From contig OZ037865.1 in NCBI GenBank assembly GCA_964035575.1, positions 1,178,001 to 1,242,000 of the forward strand: a stretch of 64,000 nt of DNA, written 5' to 3'. The notes under the pieces are model-generated. The model did no database searches, was not told where the DNA came from, and saw nothing but the letters and a program-made list of their open reading frames with translations. The DNA comes from Rhynchopus sp. YZ270_cl-10 (taxonomy: Eukaryota; Euglenozoa; Diplonemea; Diplonemida; Diplonemidae). Shown one piece after another: positions 33,815 through 44,925 of the stretch; within the stretch, counting starts at the first letter, position 1, and the number at the start of each line of letters is the position of its first letter. Made by a program: the position numbers and the translations under genes.

Positions 33815-34050
33815 AAACTTTTCTTTCACCCTTTTGAAGGAAATAACGAAACAGGACAAGAAGAAAAAAAAAGAAGTACATAGGCTTCGGCCGACATTGA
33901 GTACAGATCGTTATACCAGTAGGTATAACGTGATTGTCGATACAACAAAAAAATACACCCATAGATGCGAGAAACTCCATTCATCTCCACAAAGGAGACA
34001 GCAAAGGCACCGCTCTTCTCTTTGAAGCAAAAAAACTTTTTCTTTATTTT

Positions 34051-34102
34051 AGTGGAGTTCATCCCTCGGGGTGTCTACACTAATACAACCAAGTTTTCAA
34101 AA
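34051..34102. repeat. A-tailed dispersed repeat (GTGGAGTTCATCC family)
   Basis: Almost identical to the copy at 4606-4660 (GTGGAGTTCATCCCTCGGGG then TGTCTACACTAATACAACC), with an A-run tail. Confidence 0.7.
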
Positions 34103-34383
34103 AAAAACAAAAAAGGAAGAGATACCCCGCACCACAAATAAACAAACAAAAAAAGAAAAACACAGCCCTACATTTTCCCCTCCTCTGCCATGCTTCCCCT
34201 CAATCTGCACCAAGCACTTTCAAAACAAACATTTTCAAATTCCCCTCTGATTCACCTCCCAATCTCATAGGGTTTTCAACTTAACCACCACCTTCACCCT
34301 CACACACCCCAAGGTTCTTTTTGAATACCATCTTACATTTTTCTTACTATTTTGATATAATATACTGTATCAAAACCCCGACC

Positions 34384-35052
34384 ATGTCGGGGGAACATGT
34401 CTCTGCCAGCGTGGTGGGGAGTAGTGTCACGGCAAGCTCGGCAACGCTTCTGCGGATTCGCGACATGGAGAGGCAGCTGGAGGAGGAGAGGCGCAGGAGG
34501 AGGGCGGTGGAGAGCACATTGCATGTTGCTGTGGGGGCGGGGCCTGCTGCGTCGAGCACGACCTCACGCCCACCGCAGACTTCTTCACAGAGCGTGCGGT
34601 CGAGCAGGGCGACATCTGTGCCAGGACACAGTCCGCATGTGTTGCCGTTAACAGAGTCGAATATGCGTATCATCGATACTCTCTCAGGGCGTGCGCCAAT
34701 GGCACTGCGAATACCATCACACACCTACAGTGGGCCTCTGGAGAAGGGGTCGAAGGGTGGGGGTGAGTTGCCTTCGTTGCGGTCGGTGCCGGTTAGTGGA
34801 GGTGGGGGTGGAAGTGGAGGTGGGTCGAAAGGAGCAGCGGCAGGTGATAAACCAAGTCGCGTTGTTAGTGCGGAGCAGGGCCCCAAGTGTGCCAGGGAGG
34901 GGAGTAGAAAGCCCCCCATCCCAAAAGGGAACGTAGTTCGGTCCCTGAAGAGGCACCCCAAAAAGCGGCCGCCAACCTCCGACGTCTGGGCGCATCAACA
35001 GCGGCAGAGTGCAAATGAGCTGCGGTTTTTGTTTCGGGATAATTGGTCGTAG
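34384..35052 (+). CDS. Small Ser/Gly-rich protein, unknown family
   Basis: A 222-residue frame with GC-rich codon use. The open frame extends 21 codons upstream to 34321, but that leader is AT-rich (including ATATAATATAC), so the ATG at 34384 (MSGEHVSASVV) is preferred. Residues ~22-50 (LLRIRDMERQLEEERRRRRA) form a short charged helix, probably a coiled coil. The rest is disordered: Ser/Thr/Pro-rich, then a Gly run near residues 140-150, then basic motifs (RSLKRHPKKRPP) towards the end. No recognised domain. It lies 350 bases upstream of, and on the same strand as, the TSNAXIP1-like gene. A cytoskeletal or adaptor role is possible, but there is no direct evidence. Confidence 0.6.
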   Translation: MSGEHVSASVVGSSVTASSATLLRIRDMERQLEEERRRRRAVESTLHVAVGAGPAASSTTSRPPQTSSQSVRSSRATSVPGHSPHVLPLTESNMRIIDTLSGRAPMALRIPSHTYSGPLEKGSKGGGELPSLRSVPVSGGGGGSGGGSKGAAAGDKPSRVVSAEQGPKCAREGSRKPPIPKGNVVRSLKRHPKKRPPTSDVWAHQQRQSANELRFLFRDNWS

Positions 35053-35145
35053 TGCGTTCAGCATGAAAAACCTCAAAAAATGGATGGAGAACTGCATGGT
35101 TGGGGGGAGTCCACGCCACCACCCAGATACAGCCGGTCATATGTA

Positions 35146-35190
35146 CCAAAGGTACATTGTCATGAGAGGGCTTTGTATTTCAAGCCAACT
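35146..35190 (+). repeat. TACA-type hairpin element
   Basis: CCAAAGGTACATTGTCATGA then GAGGGCTTTGTATTTCAAG. TACA/TGTA pair around a CATGAGAG loop. It lies in the spacer between two genes. Confidence 0.6.
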
Positions 35191-35493
35191 TTTGTCATTC
35201 TTGTGTGCATTTCAAGTCAATGTTTTTGTTTTTATTTACACCTTTTTTTTCAAAACTAACTAAGGATTATGTACCCGATAAGGTTCATTTATCTCCCCAT
35301 CTCTTAAACTTCAAAAGACCCTCTTTTTTTTGCACCATTTTTTTTAAAAATTGAAACAACAACAACAACAACAACCCCCTTCACACAGGGCTTTAGGTTC
35401 ATCTTGGAATCTTTCTCTCAACCTCTCTACCCCCCCTTCACCCCCTTCACTCCCTTCCCCCCCTTCACCCCCTTCACTCCCTTCCCCCCCCTC

Positions 35494-38187
35494 ATGCCTG
35501 AGAATGTCGTCCTACCACCCGTTGGGGATCAAAATGTACAAAAACACGAGCAAAATGCAAACAAAACAGTCAGATTTGACCCTGAAGCTACTTCGGAGGA
35601 TGCGGTCAAAACCATTACCTTTACAAGCAAAAAACGGAAGGAGCAACTGGTACGACAGAAGCGACGGGAGGAGGCTAAGGCCGCTGGGGTCACCGCAACC
35701 GGCATCACCGCACCACGCCAGGACGTCGCACAGCGCATCGCCACCCAAGCGATGTCCCTCTTCATGATGGTGCGAAACGTCTGCAGCCCTGACAGCAGCG
35801 TGTCCATGGCGCTCTTCCAGGACACTGCACTGCTCTGGTCTGCTCAGGGCCAAGGCAAAGGGGTTGGTGACGGTATCGTCCTTCATCCACCAAAACCTGC
35901 TCCAGCAGAACCGCTCACTCCATTGCCTCCTCCTGCACCTCCCGCACCCCCTCTAGAAACCACAAAACAACCAAAAACAACGCGATTTTATAAGGTTCCA
36001 CGCGAAGATGAGGTGCCTTCGGTAAGCAGAGCGAAGGAGGCTGCAGTACAGACCAGCAACGATATGCATAGCGAGGCGAGGGTGCGGGCGTCGCAGACGT
36101 TCAAAAAAATTTCGGGACATTACAAACAGGAGGTCGCGGGGCTGCAGGCTTCTGTGGCGCAGTTGCGTGCGGAGAACAGCGAGCTTGCGGAAGGAGGAGG
36201 GAAGTACGCAGCACTCATGAAAGAGAATGTACAGTTGACACAGACGGTTCAGGATTGTCGTGATAAGATTTCGGATTTGGCAGAATTGGTCTCAAAATGT
36301 GGCGAAAAGATCACGGCAATCGAAGCAGAGAACACTACCATCCATGAAAGCCTCAGCGCTCCGCAGAAGGTAGAATGGAGCGGCTTGGTTCACGTCTTCC
36401 CCGACTTCCTCTTAGCTGGCAAACGCACCGACGACAGCATCGTTAAGGAAGTCATCGATCGCGTAGAGAGCCTCCAATACAACAAAAGCGAACTCACAAA
36501 TAAAAATGCGGACAGCGCAAAAAAGATGGAAAGCCTAGACATGAAGCTCCTCGAAAGGGAGGATGAAGTCGATACGTTGACTACACAAATGGAGGAGCTA
36601 GAGGAAAAGCTTGCAGAATGCGAAAAAACCATTATCACACAACACGACGAACTACACAAAAAACGGCAGATTACCACTCTCTCCGTTGAAGAAACCCAGT
36701 TTCTTGAAAGACGTGGCGAGCACCTCACGGACTGCCTTCTTCTCGAACACAAAAAACGGCTCAAATTCTTTGGCCCATCCAAAGCTGTGCTTAGTGGGTT
36801 AGGCAAAGGGCGTGCTGTTCCTTCATTTCTTCGCTATCATGGGCAGGTTACAAATCTTTACTTTGACAAGAAGATGACGGAGGATTTTATCCGGCTTATC
36901 TGGTTTACGAGAGATATGTCTTTTGCGCAGCGACTTCTCGAGGAATCGGTCGCATCGCGTTTTCATGAGCTCCCTCCGACCGGGGGTGCGGGGTCTTTCT
37001 TCCCTGCCATCCCCAACTCAAGCCAGCTGGCGCTCCTGGACAGCCATCTGTCGAACCTAGGTGCATTGGTGGATAAAGCCTTTTTGAAGCGGTTTTCGAA
37101 CCTCAAATACCTGAATGTCGCGGTGGGGCTGCTCTCTGGACCGCCCGACCGAGATTCATTCATAACCTTCTCAAAGCTCAACTACTGCAACACAGTACCT
37201 TCCACTAGGTCCGTCTTAAACGCACTACCACACCTTCACGACCACATCCACACTTTGTTAACCGAAACATACGATAACACCTGCGAATGTGCCTACTCTT
37301 TGATAGACGCTTTAGACCGCTATTCGATGTCCCCTGATATCGAGTTGTTTCAGGGAATTATAACAGGAGAGTACCCCGAACAGCTTGCCTATGAGCTAAA
37401 GGGGATGATCGAGAAGTTAAAGTTGTTTCTCTATGAATGCGACGCACGCTATACCCTAGCAGTGCGCGGACAGCCCTGGTGTGATATCTTCCTCTCCGAT
37501 TCCTCCAAGGTGTGGTCCCTTGCAGACGACTTCCCAAACATCCCTGAATGGAAAACCACAGGAACCCTCCCAGGTCACATCCTCATGGACGCTCTCGAAA
37601 ACTTCTTTCAAAACAAAGAACCTGCCGACATGAAGACAGTCTTCCTTTCACTCTACGAAGCCGTGAAGCAAGGCCACGGAAAAGGTGTAGGTGGAGCCGG
37701 CATTTCAGTGTATTCCAAGACCTTCAAAAAGTTTGAATCCGCGGAGGACCGAGTACGCTCCCTAGAGTCGGTCCGGGTCAGTTATAAGACACTGTTCGCT
37801 GCGGACCTGAAATACCCCGAGAACGTCTTTCTGGAGGAGCTGAAGGTGCAGTTTTTACAGGAAACGCGAAAGGTGGCGAGCCAGGTGCGCCAGGCGTTTA
37901 CCTCTGCAGCAGGGATTAACTGCGGGAAGACGCAGGTCCTCTTGAGAATAGTGTTCCGGAATATTACAGGATTTGACCTGCACGCACACGAGAAGATTAT
38001 CGCATGGCTTGACATAGTGGTCCGCGACAGCAAGGCCACAGAGCCACTCTTCACGACAGTGGAAGAACTACCCCAAGAGCCCTACGAGCTCGCACCCATC
38101 CTCGAGAAGATCCGCACAGTGCTCTACTGCCGCTACGTAGGTGTGGGAGGATCGGCCGACGAAATAACATCTGGTGGCGATGATTAG
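35494..38187 (+). CDS. Coiled-coil protein, possibly related to axonemal TSNAXIP1
   Basis: 897 residues from the preferred ATG. The frame is open upstream to 35404, but those 30 codons are a tandem CCCTTCACCCC tract that looks like leader DNA. The layout is a Pro-rich segment (~residues 145-185), then coiled coils (~210-320 and ~360-420), then a globular region. The stretch VPSFLRYHGQVTNLYF around residue 450 and the following helices resemble the VPxFLRxxGxVxNxxL pattern that I associate with TSNAXIP1-like ciliary and testis proteins; this is recall rather than an alignment, so the name is tentative. The last ~450 residues are helical, with no motif I know. The gene has no introns. A flagellar role would fit the nearby PACRG but rests on the tentative similarity. 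Confidence 0.7.
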   Translation: MPENVVLPPVGDQNVQKHEQNANKTVRFDPEATSEDAVKTITFTSKKRKEQLVRQKRREEAKAAGVTATGITAPRQDVAQRIATQAMSLFMMVRNVCSPDSSVSMALFQDTALLWSAQGQGKGVGDGIVLHPPKPAPAEPLTPLPPPAPPAPPLETTKQPKTTRFYKVPREDEVPSVSRAKEAAVQTSNDMHSEARVRASQTFKKISGHYKQEVAGLQASVAQLRAENSELAEGGGKYAALMKENVQLTQTVQDCRDKISDLAELVSKCGEKITAIEAENTTIHESLSAPQKVEWSGLVHVFPDFLLAGKRTDDSIVKEVIDRVESLQYNKSELTNKNADSAKKMESLDMKLLEREDEVDTLTTQMEELEEKLAECEKTIITQHDELHKKRQITTLSVEETQFLERRGEHLTDCLLLEHKKRLKFFGPSKAVLSGLGKGRAVPSFLRYHGQVTNLYFDKKMTEDFIRLIWFTRDMSFAQRLLEESVASRFHELPPTGGAGSFFPAIPNSSQLALLDSHLSNLGALVDKAFLKRFSNLKYLNVAVGLLSGPPDRDSFITFSKLNYCNTVPSTRSVLNALPHLHDHIHTLLTETYDNTCECAYSLIDALDRYSMSPDIELFQGIITGEYPEQLAYELKGMIEKLKLFLYECDARYTLAVRGQPWCDIFLSDSSKVWSLADDFPNIPEWKTTGTLPGHILMDALENFFQNKEPADMKTVFLSLYEAVKQGHGKGVGGAGISVYSKTFKKFESAEDRVRSLESVRVSYKTLFAADLKYPENVFLEELKVQFLQETRKVASQVRQAFTSAAGINCGKTQVLLRIVFRNITGFDLHAHEKIIAWLDIVVRDSKATEPLFTTVEELPQEPYELAPILEKIRTVLYCRYVGVGGSADEITSGGDD

Positions 38188-38848
38188 GCACGTATTTATC
38201 TATTTTTTTTTTTTGAAAGGATTCAATTTATTTTTGCAAGGTGACGAAGCACAGAAATCTTAGAAACCTTCTTTTTTGTTTGACCTTTTGATAGGTGTTC
38301 ATTCAATTCATACCTTCCTTTTCTCTAGGTGACTCAGCACGGTTACCCAAAAAAAAACGAATATTTTCCTTTGAGACCATATTTTTTCCTTAGAGAAAGA
38401 ATGAAATTTGAAGGAAGTGGGTGTGACTAAGCGAGACGTAGGTTTATACCTGCTTTTTCTTCGTTTGTTTGTTCCACTGCCTGCGTCCGCCGGCGAGGTG
38501 TTTGCACTTTCAACTTCTCTTTGTTCTGATTCTTTGCCAAGTTTCTCAGATGCTTCCTTCTCATTTCCGGGAGTGTTTCCACACCACCCGTCTACCCCCC
38601 GCTTCATCATGTGGTTACAACAACCAGCCGACGATGTTTTCTTCCCTTTTCATTTCTATGTCTTTGATGGGTGTACTGCAGGAGGGCAACCTTCGTGTTT
38701 GGGGTTTTCTTTTCCTGCCACAGCTTTTCTGTACATTTTACCACAAACAAAAGAATATGGGTTCTTTTCCCCTCCCTTCGTTCGCACCAACACCAACACC
38801 AACACCCAAACCCCTTTCCACCACTGTCATTAGGAAAAAATAGCAAAT
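38188..38848. other. Spacer with four hairpin-type repeats
   Basis: Copies or fragments of the CTAAGC family lie at 38240-38266, 38328-38342 and 38421-38450, followed by a TGCCTGCGTC copy at 38476-38521. Short frames here are not gene-like. Confidence 0.6.
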
Positions 38849-41531
38849 ATGAAGCTTCTCAGCCTGATGGCGCTTGTGAGCGCAACCGGTGCCCTGCACC
38901 CCTTCCACGTGCAGCAGTACGACAAGCAGCTGCAGCGCGAGATGTGGGCGAAGGACCACTCGCGGGAGAACGTGCAGCTTCCTGCTGCGGAGTTCTTCTC
39001 GCAGTACCAGGACCACTTCGACGGGACCAACCAGAACTCGTGGCCGCAGGCGTACTTCGTGAACGCCACGTTCTACAGACCCGGGGGCCCTGTGTTCCTG
39101 TGTGTCGGTGGTGAGGGTCCCCCTCTGGACGGCTCCGTGGTGGTGTCGAGCGTGCACTGCAACGTTGCTGTGGAGTACCTCGCAGAGCAGAACGCCATCA
39201 TGTTCGCCGTCGAGCACCGCTACTACGGGTGCCACAACGCCTCCGCATGCCCCGTGTCCAGCCCCACCGCCAAGGGTGGTCTTGAGTTCCTCTCCTCCCG
39301 CCAGGCCCTGGGCGACCTTGCCCGTTTCCACGAGTTCGCCACCGCGAAGTACCAGCTTGCGGGAGCCAAGTGGGTGTCCTTCGGAGGGTCGTACCCCGGC
39401 ATGCTTGCGGGATGGTTCCGCCTCAAGTTCCCGCACCTTGTGCACGCATCGATTGCATCGTCCGCACCGGTGCGTGCCGAGGTGAACATGCAGGGGTACA
39501 ACAACGTCGTTGCGTCTGCCTACGGAGTGTCGGACAACAACGTCGGTGGGTCTGCCAACTGCACCGCCAACATCGCAGACGGGCACGAGCAGATCAAGCT
39601 CATGTTCGCCACATCGAAGGGCCGCAGCGAGTTGTCGTCGCTCTTCGGACAGTCCGCCCTCTGGTACGAGAACAGGAACAACCAGGCCAACTTCGCAGGC
39701 AACGGTGTCGCGCAGTTCCCCGCACAGAGCAACGACCCGACGTGCACGCGCCCGGGGTGCAACATCAAAGAGATCTGCAGCATCATGACCGACCTTAAGT
39801 ACACGGACAACGTGCACAGACTTGCCGCCCTTGTGTCTGCACAGGATGTGTGGGCCAAGCGCAAGTGGCTTGTGGACGAGAAGGACCTGAAGGAGGCGGA
39901 CTACTGGGGCTACCAGACGTGCACGGAGTTCGCTTTCTACCAGACGTGCGACGTGAACTCGACCTGCTTCTACGCGAAGGGGTACGTGACGCTTGAGAGC
40001 ATGTCGTCGTTCTGCACGCAGTGGGGCGTGGACAGCGCGCTCCTTGCACGCAACATCGAGTACACCAACGAGTACTACGGCAGCGACAAGCCCGCAGGCT
40101 CCTGCGTCCTCTACCCCAACGGTGAGGTCGACCCGTGGCACGCAAACTCCGTCCTCACCTCCCCCTCCTCGGGCATCCCTGTCCTCATGGTGCCCGGTGC
40201 GTCGCACCACGCCTGGACACACCCTTCCATGGACTCCGACCAGGTATGTAACAAGTTAAAAAATCCTTTATTTTATTTTGGATGCCGTTTTTTGTGGTAT
40301 CAGCACATATTACTTTCCTTTACCGAGATTGGTGAAAAAATGTGGCCCCATTTCCCCCCGAGTTGGGTAGGGAACCGGTGTTCATCCCACAAGTTCGATG
40401 TGAACTCAGGGATTCCAACCTGTGTCTTGTGCTCCCCCCGAGCCGCCGCAGCGTTGCTGGCGGCTCTTTGCCGTGTGCTGTGTTTTGTGGTGCGGGCACG
40501 CACTTTATTTGCACGACTGCAAGGTCGGCAATCATGTACCACAGATCCTCCATCAGAATCTCTCCCCAGGGAGCGTCCCTCACACTGTCCCTCACAAAAG
40601 CAGAGGGAACATTCTCCGCCTTCACCGACCATGCGCAATGCGCGACATATGTGGTGTAATCCACTGCCTCGCAGGCTTGACGCACTTCGTTCAGCTGCGC
40701 CAACACCAGTTTCTCCAGAGTGGAACTGCCCTCGTCCGACAACAAGCAACACAGCCTCTCCGACAGTTGTTCCACCGAGAAAAGAAACCCGTCGCTCTTC
40801 CTGCAAACCCCGCACACGTTCTTCTTGCGGCCCCGGGTCTCTACATACCATTGGCCAAAAGGCGAACAAGACCCCCCTCAAATTCTGGAACGGGTTTCTG
40901 ATGCATCTGGTGTTCTGTTGCGCTTCGCCGCATGCTTCCTCGCCTCCACTAGCTTCGTGTCTCCTCGGTTCATGACGGTTTTGGACACACACACCTGTTT
41001 GTGGCGGAGGTATTCCACACTTCCAGGGCACGGGCGAGCCCTAGGTCCGACACCGCCCGTCCCATTTGCTGTAGTCCTCCTCCGACCACTTCCGGTTGGT
41101 CTTGGTGGTGGGTGTCTGCGCTGGTCCTTCGAAGCCTGCCGCTACGCTCGCCTCCTGTCGATGTGAGTCCGGCCGTTGATCTCCCCACCAGGAAGTCCAC
41201 CGTGGATGGCATTTTGTTTTTTTTTTTTTGGTTTGAAAATTAACTAAAAAAAAGTTTCTGGGCGTGAAGTGTGGTGCTGGGCTGAGGTTTTCCTCGGAGT
41301 GTCAAATGAAACTCAACCTCAGACGTACCATTAATTCGGTCCATAATATTTCCCATCGCGGTATACGGTGGCATCATGTTGTCGAAATATCAAAATATTA
41401 ATAAACAGGACTCCGTGAAGCAGGCGCGCACCACCATCCGCAAGCAGATCAAGACCTTCCTGGGTCAGGTATGGTTACCTCTTTCCCCCCCAGCCCTCTC
41501 CCCCAACACGACGGGAACCAGTGACAAGTGA
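38849..41531 (+). CDS. S28-family serine carboxypeptidase (PRCP/DPP7/PRSS16-like)
   Basis: Exon 1 38849-40243 and exon 2 41409-41468 or beyond, joined in phase 0 (donor GTATGT, acceptor AAACAG). Read-through from exon 2 stops at 41531, giving about 506 residues, typical of the family. Residues 1-17 are a signal peptide (MKLLSLMALVSATGALH), so the protein enters the secretory route and is probably lysosomal or secreted. The catalytic triad of lysosomal Pro-X carboxypeptidase and dipeptidyl peptidase II can be read: Ser in GGSYPG (~residue 180), Asp in NGEVDPWH (~428), His in GASHHAWTH (~453). The predicted reaction is release of residues next to proline from peptides. Exon 2 ends FLGQ, close to the usual end of the family; the last ~20 codons are uncertain because a second donor-like GTATGG follows and the stop lies in an inverted-repeat element. 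Intron 1 (1165 bases) holds unexplained antisense coding-like DNA. Confidence 0.92.
40320..40817 (-). other. Coding-like antisense segment inside the S28 intron
   Basis: The minus strand has an open frame of 165 codons with balanced composition and few simple repeats (CGVCRKSDGFLFSVEQLSER, then LCCLLSDEGSSTLEKLVLAQ and so on). This is unlike typical intron sequence here. More coding-like but frame-broken DNA continues on the same strand up to about 41212. I do not recognise it. It could be an exon of a nested gene, a fragment of a DNA transposase, or a duplicated piece of another gene. Confidence 0.4.
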
Positions 41532-41685
41532 CAAGTAAATCACATGTCATTTCACTTGTCATAATATGACAAAAAGGTCATTTGTCATGACAAGTGATTT
41601 TCTATTGGGCTATAGGCTATTTACTTGTCATTTACTTGTCACCTTTTTCACTTGTCATTTTCACTTGCCGCTGGGTCCCGTCGTG
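41507..41685. mobile_element. Miniature element overlapping the S28 gene's 3' end
   Basis: CACGACGGGAACCAGTGACA at the left is matched by the complement of CACGACGGGACCCAGCGGCA at the right. Inside, many copies of ACTTGTCA in both orientations lie head to tail. It starts 38 bases after the end of S28 exon 2, so the stop codon used in read-through is inside it. Confidence 0.6.
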
Positions 41686-41751
41686 AAGGCCGTCACAATT
41701 GCTTACGAAGATAATTGTAAGCACTAAAAAAGAAGATGAGTTTATCGGTAC

Positions 41752-41783
41752 CCTGCGTCCGCCTGTCGTCTAGTGAGGCATTT

Positions 41784-41785
<2 letters not shown>
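41752..41785 (+). repeat. Left part of a TGCCTGCGTC-family repeat split by a hAT element
   Basis: CCTGCGTCCGCCTGTCG then TCTAGTGAGGCATTTTGA matches the left part of the family. After a long T run and AAATTTGCAC the hAT element begins; after its right end the sequence ATTTGCACTTTCAACTTCTC (45619-45638) matches the family's right part. Confidence 0.55.
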
Positions 41786-41821
<36 letters not shown>

Positions 41822-42093
41822 GCACCAGGCTCTCCGCTAGGATTTCCGATTTTGAAAATGTTCTGTTGATGATCCACGTGGTGGGGTACATGCTTGCGCC
41901 GCAGGCGCACGGTACGCAACTTTTTTTTTTTTCCAACGCCCGATTTTGACTTTTTTGGGACGTTTGAGCACTCACCTCTCCATATCTTCTTCTCCTGAGC
42001 TTTTTTGACAGGTAGAACGGGTCTGAACCACTCAGCAGAACTTTTTTTTTTTCCCCCCCCCCATTTTCAAAAAGTTCTTTTCAATTGTTTTAA

Positions 42094-43454
42094 CCCTTTA
42101 GCCCCCAGGCCAGATTTTCGACCCACTTTTGAGTTTTGGTTTTTGGGGCTCTCCAACCGGTAAGGGGACCCCAGATGCAAATTTTTGATCGTACCTGGCC
42201 GCAATTGAAAGATTTTGAACACGGCTTTCAATTCCATTTTTTAAAGTTTTTTTTTGAAAAAAAATGTTTTCCCCAAAATGAGGTGAGCATAAAATTGACC
42301 TTTTGATTTTTTACTCTCTCTACCTGCCGAGACAACCCTAGTAAATTATTGCCGCCCAAAAACTGCTTTATTTGAAAGATTCGCCACAAAATCTTTCCAA
42401 AGAAAAAAAAAATCGAGCAAAAAGTCCAAGTAGAACCCAACTTAGATGAGTGTAGCTCTGTTAACAGCATGTCTAAAAATCGATTTCCCTAACGATTTAC
42501 ACTGAAACACCATTACACACGTAAAAATGCGATTTTATTCACGTTTTTTGGCATCTACAGGTCCGAAACACCCCCAGAACGGGTCAGAACGACCCTGTGT
42601 CCCGAAAATTCACAAAAAAAGCACTCTAAAATACGAAAAAATAGTGAAAACCCGGCTTATAGTGTGTTCTGGGTGGGAATAAGGCAGAAAAAACAGTGAT
42701 TTTGGTGGTGGTTCTCACGGACTTCCAAAGTGCACTCAGATGCACAAAAGTTTTCGATTCTTGCTTCTTTTGACAGATTTGACATCAAATCTTTCCAAAA
42801 ATGTAAAAATCTTTTCACGAAAATGAGTAGAACCCTACTTATCAACCCTACTAGCCTTGCGACCTTAGCAACGTTAAAAATCATGATTTTGGTGGTAAAA
42901 TCTCACCAAAATCCGAGGATATCACAGATGCATAAAAGTTTTCGATTTTTGCGTATTTTGAAAGATGCGAACGAAATCTTTCCACACAAAAAAAGTGTTT
43001 CCACGAAAACGAGTAGAAAATTTTTGATCACATGGAGGCTCTGGAAAAGTGACTTTTTCCCGTACTTTTTCACGCTCCCCGGCATCCAAGGAAAACCCAG
43101 ATGCATAAAAGTGTTCTTAGATGGCGTATTTTGAAAGATCGGTGAAAAATCTTTCAAAATATAAAAAAATGTTTTTCTGAAAATGAGTAGAACTCCATTA
43201 ATAGCCTAGTGGTATTAGGAGGGATATTTCAGGGGGTGTTGGTCAAAAAACATGATTTTCTGTGGCAGTCCCGCCTTCCCTCCAGCATCCAAAGATATAC
43301 CCGATGCACAAAACTTTTTGATTCTTGCTTCTTTTGAAAGATCGGCGCAAAATCTTTCAAAATATAAAAAATGTTTTTACGAAAATGAGTAGAACTTTTC
43401 CCATTGCTCGTTGGGATTTGCTTGGACATATATGTCCAGCTGGGGGCTAAAGGG
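42094..43454. mobile_element. piggyBac-like non-autonomous element nested in the hAT element
   Basis: The ends are CCCTTTAGCCCCCAG and the complement of the same, flanked by TTAA on both sides (42090-42093, 43455-43458). TTAA target sites and CCC-starting ends are the piggyBac signature. The 1361-base interior lacks a transposase and is mostly a degenerate tandem repeat. Confidence 0.75.
42725..43400. repeat. Degenerate tandem repeat, ~180-base period
   Basis: Four or more units begin near 42738, 42927, 43100 and 43296. Each has AGATGCATAAAAGTTTTCGA or a close variant, then TTTTGAAAGAT...AAATCTTTCMAAA and ACGAAAATGAGTAGAAC. It lies inside the piggyBac-like element and looks satellite-like. 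Confidence 0.7.
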
Positions 43455-44140
43455 TTAAATAAAAAGTAATTTATTGCTTTGGGTAGGCACAATTTTTTTT
43501 GTGTTTAATGCTCGGTCGGGTCCCAAAAAGTTCCGCGCGCGCGCGCAGAAAAAAACACACAAAGAAAAAAAAAACACACACACAGAGACACAGCAAAAAA
43601 TAAAACATCGAAGCCAGGCTGTTTTCTAATTCTGGAAATTTTCCGGAAAATTCCGACATCCGGAAGTAATTTTTTCCCTTGAAAAAACAGTGGATTTTCA
43701 GCCCAAACATGCCGCGATAGGCATTTCCAGAATCCGCTCGTTCTGTGGTGGGGGATATACAGAAAAACCGACAAAATTTTAGTGGCATAAATTTCCACAA
43801 AATATGAACCCATCCTCATAAACAAGGGTCATTTTCAGGTCGGAAAATCCACATTCGGATAAAATTGTGGCGTTCCTGACTGGGAACAGGTAGCGCCGCA
43901 GGCACACGGTACCCAACTTTTGTCTTTTTCTTTTCCCCTTTTCTCTGCTTTCTTTTGATGCGCAAGCCGATTGCTCTCCACGGTGGGGTCACATGATAGA
44001 ATTATATCATGTGACCCACTCGTATATGGAGGATTCTGTGTTCGAAGATATTTGGTTGATTTTTTCCGTGGAGGAAGACGGGAGGGAAAGTCAAGATAAC
44101 CTGTTGACGTAAGGCAATGTTTTTTTTTCTTCCATGTTTT

Positions 44141-44925
44141 TTCAACTTACCTTCCTTCACCCCCCTGTAAGGGCAACCGTAGGTGAAGTAAGGTATAGTA
44201 TTGAAATCGATGTGGGGGGGGAGTAAAGGGTCAATTTTACAAAACCAGATTTTGAGGAAAATTTTAGCCGAAAATGGGCCCCACGTATAAGGAACCGGGC
44301 TCATATTTCTCAAAATTTAAGTGCTCAAAAAATTGTCCAATTTTCCAGATTGACCCCACCACTGCACGGGCGGAGCCCAAAAATGCAAATAAGGACCCTT
44401 TTCAACTTACCTTCCTTCACCCCCCTGTAAGGGCAACCGTAGGTGAAGTAAGGTATAGTATTGAAATCGATGTGGGGGGGGAGTAAAGGGTCAATTTTAC
44501 AAAACCAGATTTTGAGGAAAATTTTAGCCGAAAATGGGCCCCACGTATAAGGAACCGGGCTCATATTTCTCAAAATTTAAGTGCTCAAAAAATTGTCCAA
44601 TTTTCCAGATTGACCCCACCACTGCACGGGCGGAGCCCAAAAATGCAAATAAGGACCCTTTTTCAACTTACCTTCCTTCACCCCCCTGTAAGGGCAACCG
44701 TAGGTGAAGTAAGGTATAGTATTGAAATCGATGTGGGGGGGGAGTAAAGGGTCAATTTTACAAAACCAGATTTTGAGGAAAATTTTAGCCGAAAATGGGC
44801 CCCACGTATAAGGAACCGGGCTCATATTTCTCAAAATTTAAGTGCTCAAAAAATTGTCCAATTTTCCAGATTGACCCCACCACTGCACGGGCGGAGCCCA
44901 AAAATGCAAATAAGGACCCTTTTTA
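44141..44925. repeat. Three near-identical 260-base tandem repeats
   Basis: Units start at about 44143, 44403 and 44664 with CAACTTACCTTCCTTCACCC and end GCAAATAAGGACCC. They appear nearly identical to one another, so the array is recent. Diverged single copies lie at 7530-7870 (inside the hAT element there) and around 16290-16375 in reverse. Confidence 0.9.

Larger units (their letters stand above)
32840..34383. other. Gene-free spacer
   Basis: No gene seen. Hairpin-type elements lie at 33263-33290, 33304-33345, 33782-33814 and 34051-34102. Confidence 0.6.

Noticed and set aside
38738-40222. 494-codon open frame on the minus strand
   Set aside because: It lies antisense to the S28 peptidase exon, whose catalytic motifs are clear on the plus strand; it is a mirror of GC-rich codon use.
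44325-44834. Repeated ~85-codon minus-strand frames starting MRNMSPVPYTWGPF
   Set aside because: They arise from the 260-base tandem repeat and its dispersed copies; there is no sign of a conserved protein.
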